A DNA stretch of 9,813 nt. It comes from JBBQSN01 sp038213835. Lineage in GTDB: Bacteria; Actinomycetota; Actinomycetes; Actinomycetales; CAWJMD01. The notes beneath the pieces were generated by a model. That model saw only the letters and a list, made by a program, of their open reading frames with translations, did not search any database and was not told the origin of the DNA. The translations under genes and the position numbers were made by a program. This document shows, piece by piece, positions 1 through 5,795 of the stretch (within the stretch, counting starts at the first letter, position 1; each line of letters begins with the position of its first letter). The stretch covers positions 1 to 9,813 of the forward strand of contig JBBQSN010000134.1 of assembly GCA_038213835.1 (NCBI GenBank), read 5' to 3'.

Positions 1-1325
1 AGCGGGATCGTGGTCTTGCGGCGCCCGCCGAACAGGATCGCCGAGATCGGCACCCCGCGCGGATCGTCGTACTCGGGCGCCAGGATCGGGCACTGGCTGA
101 TCGGGGTGCAGTACCGGCTGTTCGGGTGCGAGCTCAGCTCGTCCGAGTCCGGGGTCCAGGGCTCGCCCGTCCACGACGTGGCGTGCGCCGGCGGGTTCTC
201 CATGCCCTCCCACCAGATGTCGCCGTCGTCGGTGAGAGCGACGTTGGTGAAGACCGAGTTGCCCTTCTCGATGGTGTCCATCGCGTACGGGTTGGTCTTC
301 TGGTTGGTGCCGGGGGCGACCCCGAAGAAGCCGAACTCGGGGTTGACGGCGTACAGCCTGCCGTCCTCGCCGAACCGCATCCAGGCGATGTCGTCGCCGA
401 GGGTCTCGACCTTCCAGCCCGGGTTGGTCGGCTTGAGCATCGCGAGGTTGGTCTTGCCGCAGGCCGAGGGGAACGCGGCGGCGACGTAGTGCGTGACGTC
501 CTGCGGGTTGGTCAGCTTGAGGATCAGCATGTGCTCGGCCAGCCAGCCCTCGTCGCGGGCCATCACCGAGGCGATCCGCAGCGAGTAGCACTTCTTGCCG
601 AGCAGGGCGTTGCCGCCGTAGCCCGAGCCGTAGGACCAGATCGTGCGCTCCTCGGGGAACTGCACGATGTACTTGGTGTCGTTGCAGGGCCACGCGACGT
701 CGTCCTGGCCGGGCTCGAGCGGCATGCCCACCGAGTGCAGGGCGGGGACGTACTCGGCGTCGAGCTCCTCGATCCGCTCCAGCACGTGCGCGCCCATCCG
801 GGACATCACCCGCATCGAGGTGACGACGTACGCCGAGTCGGTGATCTCCACCCCGAACATGGGACTGTCGGCCTCGAGGTGGCCCATGACGAACGGGATG
901 ACGTACATCGTGCGCCCGCGCATCGACCCTCGGTACAGGTCGGTCATGACCGTCTTCATCTCGCTCGGCGCCATCCAGTTGTTGGTGGGGCCGGCGTCCT
1001 TGGGGTCCACGGAGCAGATGAAGGTACGGTCCTCGACCCGGGCGACGTCGGTCGGGTCGGACGCGCAGTAGAACGAGTTCGGCTTCTTCGCGGGATCGAG
1101 CTGGACGTAGGTGCCGGTCGCCACGAGAGCCTCGGTGAGCTGGGTCCACTCCTCGTCCGAGCCGTCACACCAGTGCACCGAGGCGGGCTCGGTCAGCGCG
1201 GCCACCTCCTCGACCCACGCCAGCAGCCGGGTGTGCCGGGTGGCGGGCGCTCCCGTCACCGGGCGGTCGGACGACGAGCCGGCGGTGGAGACGGTCGGGG
1301 TGCTGGAGGTCGTGTCGGTGCTCAT
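1..1325 (-). CDS. pckG: Phosphoenolpyruvate carboxykinase (GTP), N-terminal ~441 residues, cut by window edge
   Basis: This cytosolic enzyme converts oxaloacetate and GTP to phosphoenolpyruvate, CO2 and GDP, the entry step of gluconeogenesis. Reading down from the ATG at 1325-1323 the frame is open to the window edge. It carries the GTP-PEPCK active-site/P-loop segment FPSACGKTNLAML with the reactive Cys at about residue 289 and the P-loop Lys at 291. Other family blocks are visible, such as GSGYGGNALLGKKCYSLRIA, WLAEHMLILKL, GDDIAWMRF and NPEFGFFGVAPGTN. The family is about 600-620 residues long, so roughly 70% is present and the C-terminus lies off the window. The first ~20 residues are Ser/Thr-rich and less conserved. 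A purine-rich GAGAGGGA about 11 bases upstream supports this start. It is transcribed on its own, with its own upstream region containing a CRP-like site. Identity is near certain. Confidence 0.97.
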   Translation of the reverse strand, partial: MSTDTTSSTPTVSTAGSSSDRPVTGAPATRHTRLLAWVEEVAALTEPASVHWCDGSDEEWTQLTEALVATGTYVQLDPAKKPNSFYCASDPTDVARVEDRTFICSVDPKDAGPTNNWMAPSEMKTVMTDLYRGSMRGRTMYVIPFVMGHLEADSPMFGVEITDSAYVVTSMRVMSRMGAHVLERIEELDAEYVPALHSVGMPLEPGQDDVAWPCNDTKYIVQFPEERTIWSYGSGYGGNALLGKKCYSLRIASVMARDEGWLAEHMLILKLTNPQDVTHYVAAAFPSACGKTNLAMLKPTNPGWKVETLGDDIAWMRFGEDGRLYAVNPEFGFFGVAPGTNQKTNPYAMDTIEKGNSVFTNVALTDDGDIWWEGMENPPAHATSWTGEPWTPDSDELSSHPNSRYCTPISQCPILAPEYDDPRGVPISAILFGGRRKTTIP

Positions 1326-1416
1326 GGGGTGCTGTTCCCTCTCGAGGTTCGCCGGCGACGGTGCCGTTCGTCCTGACGACCGTCCTGCTGGTGGTGCGCG
1401 CTCAGCCTCCCCGCCC

Positions 1417-1433
1417 CGGGACGCCGCGTCCCG
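1417..1433 (-). promoter_or_regulatory. Perfect 7-bp hairpin in the pckG 5' leader
   Basis: CGGGACG-CCG-CGTCCCG is a perfect 7-bp inverted repeat with a 3-base loop. It lies about 90 bases upstream of the pckG start, inside the predicted untranslated leader. It may be a leader RNA structure or chance in GC-rich DNA; no function can be assigned. Confidence 0.3.
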
Positions 1434-1469
1434 TTGCGTTCACAGTGAAGGCGAATCACCGTGGTCCGC

Positions 1470-1475
1470 ACGGTA
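1470..1475 (-). promoter_or_regulatory. Candidate -10 element of pckG
   Basis: On the minus strand this reads TACCGT, which fits the actinobacterial -10 pattern TANNNT. It would place the transcription start near 1463, giving a leader of about 138 nt. No convincing -35 element is seen 16-18 bases upstream, which is compatible with a promoter that needs an activator. This is a weak call made by eye. Confidence 0.3.
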
Positions 1476-1518
1476 GCCCCGTATCGCATGCTGGGATACC
1501 GCAGAACGGGGAGTCACC

Positions 1519-1534
1519 CGTGAGGTCCCTCACA
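1519..1534 (-). promoter_or_regulatory. CRP/GlxR-type operator upstream of pckG
   Basis: The plus strand reads CGTGAGGTCCCTCACA, so the minus strand reads TGTGA-N6-TCACG. This matches 9 of the 10 defined positions of the CRP/GlxR consensus TGTGA-N6-TCACA, and its core GTGAGG-TC-CCTCAC is a perfect palindrome. The centre is about 200 bp upstream of the pckG start and about 63 bp upstream of the candidate transcription start, close to the -61.5 position typical of class I CRP activation. cAMP-CRP or GlxR control of a gluconeogenic gene makes sense metabolically. The assignment is inferred from the pattern only. Confidence 0.5.
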
Positions 1535-1571
1535 GGAGGGCGAGCCGGCACGTCGAGGATGACGTGTGCTT

Positions 1572-1594
1572 GCGAGAACTGGTCAGGTTCTTGC
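1572..1594. other. Imperfect dyad downstream of the lipoprotein gene
   Basis: GCGAGAAC and GTTCTTGC form 8-bp arms with one non-Watson-Crick position around a 7-base spacer, 21 bases past the lipoprotein stop codon. It could be a weak terminator for that gene or a regulator site. There is no T-tract, so the terminator reading is tentative. Confidence 0.25.
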
Positions 1595-1614
1595 GTTCCC
1601 ACTCACCGATCCGG

Positions 1615-3162
1615 TCACTGGTAGGTCACCAGCACAGGGGTCGGACGCACCGCCATCGTCTGCGCGGGGGTCAGCATCGGGCTGTCCTCGTCGACGAAGT
1701 TCTTCCAGGCGAACGCGACGCCGTCGGGGGCGTTGTCGATGGTCCGGGCCCAGGTGGCGGCCTTGGCGCCCTGCGAGCCGTTGCCGTCGGCGTGGATCAC
1801 CACGGCCAGCTCGTCGTGGTCGGTCTCCAGGGTCTCGATGTCGGTGATCATCGAGGTACGGAACTGGTGCAGCACGAGCATCTTCTGCGGCAGCCGGTGC
1901 TCGCGCACGTAGCCGGCCAGCCACTGCGAGACCGAGTTGACCTCCGCGGCGCTGACCGAGCCGATCTGCTCCAGGTGCTTCTGCCCGGGCTCCAGCCGCC
2001 ACTCCGGGTCCAGGGCCAGGCCGACGTGCGGGTAGGCGAGCAGCGTCTCGTACAGCCGGGCCTGGGTGAGGAAGTCGGTGGTGCCCGGCTGCAGGTCGAG
2101 CAGGACGTGGACCCCCTGCCGGCCGGCCTCCTCGATCCAGGGCCGCAGCTCCTCGGGGTCGACCTCGTTGGAGTAGTTGCCGTCCGCCCCGGGGCCGGCG
2201 CTCGCGACCGTGGTGATCATCTCGAACGTCGGGACCACGGGGACCTCGCTCAGCGGCTGGTAGGACCGCGCCAGGTCCTGGGCGCGCGCCACGGCGGCGT
2301 CCAGGTCCTGCTCGCCGAGAAGCCCCAGCGCCGGCGTGCCGGGGTGCCCGTAGAGCGCGACGTAGCGCCTGTCGGCCAGGACGAGCTGACCACCGCCGGG
2401 CAGCTGGACGCCTGTGGACGCCGTGGCGACCCGGGAGGCCAGCGTCTCGACCGCCCCGAAGGCCGGCCCCAGGGCGACCACCCGGGCCGGGGGCGCGGCG
2501 GCCAGGGCCTCGATCGCTGCGGGGTCCGCGCGGGGGTCACCACCTGCCAGGGTGACGACCGTGGCCCCTGCCGAGGCAGCGGTCGCCAGGGCGGCCGCGT
2601 CGGCGGCCGCCCCGGTGGTCAGGACCACGGTTCCCGGAACCGGCTCGACGTCCTCCAGCGGTGGCAGGGCGCCGGCGTCCGTCGCGACGGCGACGTCGTC
2701 GAGCGATCCGGCTGCCGCGCCCGCCGCAGCACCGATCGCCAGGACGTCGGTGGTCCCGAGCCGGACCAGCTCGGCGGCCAGCGGGCCGTCCGCGGTCGTC
2801 CCGGCACCGGACGTCAGCAGCAGCGGGACGCCGAGGTCGGTGGCGTGGTCCGCGGCCGTCGGCAGCGCGCCGGTGTCGCCGGCGTCGACCAGGACGGCGA
2901 CGGGCGACGCGGTGAAGAGCGCCTCGCTGGCCTGGGTGGCGGCGGTCACGGCGTCCGGCGCGGTCAGGACGGTGCCCGCGGCGTCGGGCGGGGTCGTCTG
3001 GACCCGCGCGGTCGGCTCCGACGGGGCGGCCTCGGCGGACGCCTGGTCCGAGGCCCCAGCGCCCGTCGACCCGTTCGCGGCGTCGTCCTGCTCGGCGCTG
3101 CAGGCGGTGCCGAGGGCGAGGACGCAGGCGAGGGCGGTCAGGCGCAGGGGGGAACGGTGCAC
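1615..3162 (-). CDS. Secreted lipoprotein with CWB2-like and TIM-barrel-like domains (515 aa)
   Basis: The frame could be read far upstream, across the tRNA, so the start was set at the GTG (3162-3160). It is followed at once by a short basic stretch, a hydrophobic core and a Cys in LALGTAC (Cys21), a slightly atypical lipobox with Leu at -4. Residues 22-60 are an Ala/Ser/Thr/Asp-rich linker as in surface-anchored lipoproteins. Residues ~65-145 (VLVDAGDTGALPTAADHA, GVPLLLTSG, ELVRLGTTDVLAIG) resemble cell-wall-binding repeat 2 units, and ~176-245 looks like a second, more diverged unit. Residues ~305-515 have alternating strand/helix blocks with conserved-looking acidic strand ends (VHVLLDLQPG, LALDPEW), suggesting a TIM-barrel or glycoside-hydrolase-like fold. 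It probably sits on the outer face of the membrane and acts in the envelope. Enzymatic activity is not shown. It is a single-gene unit upstream of pckG. Confidence 0.85.
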   Translation of the reverse strand: MHRSPLRLTALACVLALGTACSAEQDDAANGSTGAGASDQASAEAAPSEPTARVQTTPPDAAGTVLTAPDAVTAATQASEALFTASPVAVLVDAGDTGALPTAADHATDLGVPLLLTSGAGTTADGPLAAELVRLGTTDVLAIGAAAGAAAGSLDDVAVATDAGALPPLEDVEPVPGTVVLTTGAAADAAALATAASAGATVVTLAGGDPRADPAAIEALAAAPPARVVALGPAFGAVETLASRVATASTGVQLPGGGQLVLADRRYVALYGHPGTPALGLLGEQDLDAAVARAQDLARSYQPLSEVPVVPTFEMITTVASAGPGADGNYSNEVDPEELRPWIEEAGRQGVHVLLDLQPGTTDFLTQARLYETLLAYPHVGLALDPEWRLEPGQKHLEQIGSVSAAEVNSVSQWLAGYVREHRLPQKMLVLHQFRTSMITDIETLETDHDELAVVIHADGNGSQGAKAATWARTIDNAPDGVAFAWKNFVDEDSPMLTPAQTMAVRPTPVLVTYQ

Positions 3163-3214
3163 CGGTCCATCCTGACCTGGTTCGTCCCCGCAGGGCGAAC
3201 CGGGGGTTTCGGAT

Positions 3215-3244
3215 TTCAGGACGCGGCGGGTGCTCCGGTACGCT
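3215..3244 (+). promoter_or_regulatory. Candidate promoter of tRNA-Arg
   Basis: TTCAGG at 3215-3220 and TACGCT at 3239-3244 are separated by 18 bp and fit a relaxed sigma-70-type -35/-10 pair. Transcription would start near 3251, about 20 bases before the mature tRNA. The -35 half is a weak match. Confidence 0.4.
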
Positions 3245-3270
3245 CTCCCCGTTCCACCGTCACCAGCACT

Positions 3271-3343
3271 GCGCCCGTAGCTCAACGGATAGAGCACCTG
3301 ACTACGGATCAGGAGGTTGGGGGTTCGAGTCCCTCCGGGCGCA
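3271..3343 (+). tRNA. tRNA-Arg (anticodon ACG)
   Basis: All cloverleaf parts fold by eye. The acceptor arms GCGCCCG (3271-3277) and CGGGCGC (3336-3342) pair perfectly, with discriminator A3343. The D arm has GCTC/GAGC. The anticodon arm is CCTGA-CTACGGA-TCAGG with ACG in the centre of the loop. The T arm has loop TTCGAGT between GGGGG and CCCTC, with one G-U pair. It reads CGN arginine codons (CGU/CGC/CGA after A-to-I editing). CCA is not encoded. It stands alone, not in a tRNA cluster. Confidence 0.97.
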
Positions 3344-3358
3344 CTCGTTGAGACAGCG

Positions 3359-3408
3359 ACGACGAAGGCCCCTGACCAGCGGAAACGCGGGACGGGGGCC
3401 TTCGTCGT
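3359..3408 (+). terminator. Strong hairpin terminator after tRNA-Arg
   Basis: ACGACGAAGGCCCC (3359-3372) and GGGGCCTTCGTCGT (3395-3408) are perfect 14-bp inverted arms, starting 15 bases after the tRNA. The 22-base loop holds a small GCG-GAAA-CGC hairpin with a GNRA tetraloop at 3379-3388. No clear T-tract follows, as is common for actinobacterial terminators. The structure is symmetrical and could also stop transcription arriving from the other side. Confidence 0.75.
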
Positions 3409-3451
3409 GGGTGGTATCGCCGACGTGGTGGTGGGCGAATCATCCGGTTCT

Positions 3452-3472
3452 TGGGCCCCAAAATGGGCCCCA
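3452..3472. repeat. 9-bp direct repeat TGGGCCCCA x2
   Basis: Two exact copies of TGGGCCCCA (3452-3460 and 3464-3472) are separated by AAA, giving a 12-bp period. Each contains the palindrome GGGCCC. It lies between the tRNA terminator and the TetR remnant, in DNA with no convincing gene. It may be a protein-binding site or a leftover of an integration event; the function is unknown. Confidence 0.5.
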
Positions 3473-3556
3473 GAACTCCAGCCTGGTCTCTCCTGTCGGT
3501 CCGTGACACTCATGGTGTGAACGAGTCGTGGAAGGGGTGGACCGGCGCCGGTCGCC

Positions 3557-3820
3557 GTGCGCCCGCGGCATGCCGACGCGAAGCACGACGCCATCGCGAA
3601 GGCCCAGGCAGATGGGCAGGTCGTGAGCGGCATCCGGCCGGACGAGGTCTACTCACTGGTGATCGCGCTGGCCGGGACCTGGTCCGCGATCAGCGCGACG
3701 TTCACCGCGTCCGCCGGCGACGGTGAGCCCGAGCACGCGCGTCGCCGAGCCGTGCTGCGCGAGGTCGTCGATCGGGCGCTCGTCGTCCGCGACCCTGCGG
3801 CCGGTTCTGACCCGAGGTGA
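3557..3820 (+). pseudogene. C-terminal remnant of a TetR-family regulator
   Basis: The 87-residue frame contains DAIAKAQADGQV, IRPDEVYSLVIALAGTWSAI, SATFTASAG and EHARRRAVLREVVDRAL. This run resembles the last helices of the ligand-binding domain of a TetR subgroup (helix, V/L-rich ALA.xW segment, then a HARRRAxxxExV final helix). The N-terminal helix-turn-helix is absent. The frame is open only back to 3521, where a TGA precedes it, and that upstream part shows no TetR homology that I can see. The GTG used as nominal start lacks a ribosome-binding site. I read it as a 5'-truncated, non-functional gene, possibly cut by an insertion or deletion beside the tRNA. A short functional ORF cannot be excluded. 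Confidence 0.6.
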
Positions 3821-3845
3821 CCTGGACGTCGGGCGGGAGGGGGCT

Positions 3846-3872
3846 GCCGGCGGAACCGCGAAGGGCGCCGGC
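3846..3872. terminator. Possible bidirectional terminator between convergent ends
   Basis: GCCGGCG (3846-3852) and CGCCGGC (3866-3872) are perfect 7-bp arms with a 13-base loop. They lie between the end of the TetR remnant (plus) and the end of the PRMT-like gene (minus). No T-tract is present and GC-rich inverted repeats are common here, so this is a low-confidence call. Confidence 0.3.
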
Positions 3873-3907
3873 GCCGGCTGCGACGCCGCTGCCGACGCCG
3901 AGGTGGC

Positions 3908-4765
3908 TCACCGGAACGAGCCGGCCGGTTCGCAGTCCAGGACGAGGGATCCCAGCCCGGCGCCCATGCGGTAGCACCACCTCAGTGTGACGCTCGACGA
4001 CCCGGAGAGGGGCCGGATCTGCAGCACCTTGTCACCGTTCACGGAGTGGGTCGGTCCGAGGGCACGCCCTGGCGCGAGCCCGACCCTGCCCGCCAGCCGC
4101 ACGCCGTTGATCAGCACGTCAGGATCCACGGCGAGGGTGATCGAGCCGCACACGTCCTCGTCGATCGGCCCGGCGGTGAAGTCCACGCTCAGGACCGTCA
4201 CCGCCTCGCTCACGGCCTGCACCGGCGTCGTATGCCAGCCCGAACCATGCGCGTAGAACGGCCACTCATGCTTCGGGGCGGCGATGGTGAACCCGTAGTA
4301 GCGGTGGTCGGTGGTCACCAGCTGCAGGGTGGTCTCGTAGCTGCCCGGTAGCACCCGCGTCCCGGACCCGATGACGCCGCGACACCGCAGCGCGTTGAGC
4401 ACCGGCACCTGCTGCTCGTCGAGAAGTCCCGTCTCGATGATCTCGGCCACCACGACGTCCGCGCCTGGCAGGTCCACGACCGCCGCGTCGCCCTCTACGA
4501 CGCGGACGACGTCGGCGAGCTGCGGGTTGAGCCCCACGCTGCACCGCAGCGCCTCGGCGGAGACCGGATCGATCTCCACGGCGTACACCGCGCAGGCCCC
4601 GGCCTCGGCTGCGAAGAACGACAGGATGCCGGTCCCGGCCCCCACGTCCACCACCACGTCGCCCGGCCTTACGACGGCCCGGATGGCGTCGCGGAACGCC
4701 AGGGTCCGCGTCTCGTCCTTCAGGCACATGTAGGGGAAGTCGGTGTTCGACCAGATGGCGGTCAT
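3908..4765 (-). CDS. PRMT-like class I SAM methyltransferase (285 aa)
   Basis: It probably transfers a methyl group from SAM to a nitrogen of an arginine or other guanidino/amino substrate. Residues 15-27 (LKDETRTLAFRDA) match the PRMT N-terminal signature LKDExRTxxYRxA. Motif I is VVDVGAGTGILS (38-49) and post-I is AVEID with Glu64. The loop AEIIETGLLDE carries Glu108 and Glu117, the same nine-residue spacing as the PRMT double-E loop (Glu144/Glu153 in PRMT1). The C-terminal ~130 residues look like the PRMT beta-barrel, and TH at 239-240 may be the THW loop with Trp replaced by Ser. It is shorter than eukaryotic PRMT1 (about 350-370 aa), mainly by lacking a dimerisation-arm-like region. A GTGGGGG tract upstream can serve as ribosome-binding site. 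Its ATG overlaps the previous stop by ATGA, so it is the last gene of a coupled operon. The substrate is unknown; automated tools may call it an L11 methyltransferase. Confidence 0.85.
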   Translation of the reverse strand: MTAIWSNTDFPYMCLKDETRTLAFRDAIRAVVRPGDVVVDVGAGTGILSFFAAEAGACAVYAVEIDPVSAEALRCSVGLNPQLADVVRVVEGDAAVVDLPGADVVVAEIIETGLLDEQQVPVLNALRCRGVIGSGTRVLPGSYETTLQLVTTDHRYYGFTIAAPKHEWPFYAHGSGWHTTPVQAVSEAVTVLSVDFTAGPIDEDVCGSITLAVDPDVLINGVRLAGRVGLAPGRALGPTHSVNGDKVLQIRPLSGSSSVTLRWCYRMGAGLGSLVLDCEPAGSFR

Positions 4766-5403
4766 GCGAGCACCCCCACGCTGATCGGCGACAGGGCCGC
4801 ACGACGACGGACCACGAGCACCGCGGCGACCGCGCCGTTGATGAGGCAGAGGTACACCGGGTACACCAGCAGCGACGCCGGGGCGACGCCCACCGACGCG
4901 GACGACGTGACCGCCACGGTGACGCCGACCGACGCCGCCGCGGCGGCGCCGCCCGCACTCGCCATCACGTAGGTGGACAGCGTCTCCGACGCGGGGTTGC
5001 GCCAGGTCTTCGGCAGCATCATCGACGTCGCGACCAGGTCACTGGCGATGACGCAGGCCAGGGCGACGAGCGGCTCGTCGGAAACCACCCAGCCGCCCAC
5101 GCCGACGCCCGCGAGCAGCACCAGGCGCCGTTCGACGGTGGTGAGCGCCCCATGACCCCACCGCAGGGACAGCGCGAAGACCACGGCGGTGCCCACGCAC
5201 TCGACCCCGAGCAGCAGCAGGCTCCACGACGCCCCGTCAGTGCGATGAGCCCAGAAGGCGACACCGGCCAGAACGGCCCAGATGAACCAGGTGCCGCGGT
5301 GCGGGCGGGTCGAGCGCCGCAGGGTGTCCCGCACGTACGGCAGCACCTCGATCACGCCGAGAACGCCCGCGACCACGCCCAGCACCGGGGCCACGACGCT
5401 CAC
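4762..5403 (-). CDS. Polytopic membrane protein with two PQ-loop/SWEET-like halves (213 aa)
   Basis: About seven hydrophobic segments are visible, near residues 4-21, 37-52, 59-79, 93-106, 110-128, 141-166 and 176-198. Two related motifs follow the first and fifth helices. These are LPYVRDTLRRSTRPHRGTW (21-39) and LPKTWRNPASETLSTYVMA (130-148). Both resemble the PQ-loop pattern in position (Pro, then a basic stretch, then a Ser/Thr start of the next helix) but have Tyr or Lys where Gln is usual. A 3+1+3 layout as in SWEET transporters would fit. It may export or import the small molecule handled by the neighbouring enzymes. GTG at 5403 was chosen because it overlaps the upstream stop (GTGA) and begins right before the first helix. 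Upstream in-frame codons are Arg/Gly-rich shadow of the previous gene. No good Shine-Dalgarno is seen, so translational coupling is likely. The family call is an inference from the pattern. Confidence 0.8.
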   Translation of the reverse strand: MSVVAPVLGVVAGVLGVIEVLPYVRDTLRRSTRPHRGTWFIWAVLAGVAFWAHRTDGASWSLLLLGVECVGTAVVFALSLRWGHGALTTVERRLVLLAGVGVGGWVVSDEPLVALACVIASDLVATSMMLPKTWRNPASETLSTYVMASAGGAAAAASVGVTVAVTSSASVGVAPASLLVYPVYLCLINGAVAAVLVVRRRAALSPISVGVLA

Positions 5404-5795
5404 CGCGAGAGCACCGTCGCCGTCGGGCGGCCGCCGAAGTGCTCGACGGCGACCACCGCGGCCAACCACGGGTCGAACTCCCGGCAGGAGAACACATCCA
5501 CGAAGCACCGCCCCCCGACCTCGTCGGCGTGCACCGTGATCGTGCTGGTCTCGATGAACTGCATCGCCGACCAGCCCTCCAGCTCCCCCGAGCCGAACCG
5601 CTGAAGGCGCAGAGGCCCGAACGCCCGCATTCCGATCGCCTCGATCACCGCCGTGACGAAGCCGCGCACGCACTCGGGGTCCGCGAGCCGGACGACGTCA
5701 CACCCGTGCAGATCGATCGCCGCGAGGCTGCCCCACGGCCGCTGCCGAACGGCGGGCGCGGGGGTCGTGAGCTGGGCGACGACGTCCTCCCGCAT
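5400..5795 (-). CDS. S-adenosylmethionine decarboxylase-like (SpeH fold) pyruvoyl enzyme, 131 aa
   Basis: Residues 22-131 follow the prokaryotic AdoMetDC pattern. IDLHGCD (27-33) corresponds to ELYGCD, IETSTITVH (81-89) to the self-cleavage segment AESHLTIH, VDVFSC (99-104) to VDVFTC, and FDPWLA (107-112) to VDPWKA. Ser84 aligns with the serine that becomes the pyruvoyl group. Ser76, His89 and Cys104 lie at -8, +5 and +20 from it, exactly as Ser55, His68 and Cys83 lie from Ser63 in the Thermotoga enzyme. This suggests it is processed and active. Differences are Thr83 in place of the Glu before the scissile bond, Thr85 for His64, and Asp91 at the adenine-stacking Trp70 position. AdoMetDC paralogues that decarboxylate ornithine or arginine are known, so the substrate may not be SAM. 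Its ATG shares a base with the upstream stop (TGATG) and its stop overlaps the next start (GTGA). Confidence 0.85.
   Translation of the reverse strand: MREDVVAQLTTPAPAVRQRPWGSLAAIDLHGCDVVRLADPECVRGFVTAVIEAIGMRAFGPLRLQRFGSGELEGWSAMQFIETSTITVHADEVGGRCFVDVFSCREFDPWLAAVVAVEHFGGRPTATVLSR

Noticed and set aside
126..1376. 416-residue plus-strand open frame opposite pckG
   Set aside because: The minus strand encodes an unmistakable GTP-PEPCK over the same bases; the plus frame has no recognisable domain.
1564..3351. 595-residue plus-strand open frame opposite the lipoprotein gene
   Set aside because: Gly/Arg/Val-rich shadow translation without family motifs, ending in the sense translation of the tRNA (a familiar PVAQRIEHLTT-type artefact).
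3163..3633. Upstream extension of the lipoprotein frame on the minus strand, which would add 157 residues including RTPNLLIRSQVLYPLSYG
   Set aside because: This peptide is a well-known artefact of translating a tRNA gene in antisense. The extension crosses tRNA-Arg and would bury the signal peptide internally.
5404..5673. Upstream extension of the PQ-loop-like protein
   Set aside because: The extension is Arg/Gly-rich out-of-frame translation of the SpeH-like gene; the GTG at 5403 gives a proper membrane-protein start and a GTGA overlap.
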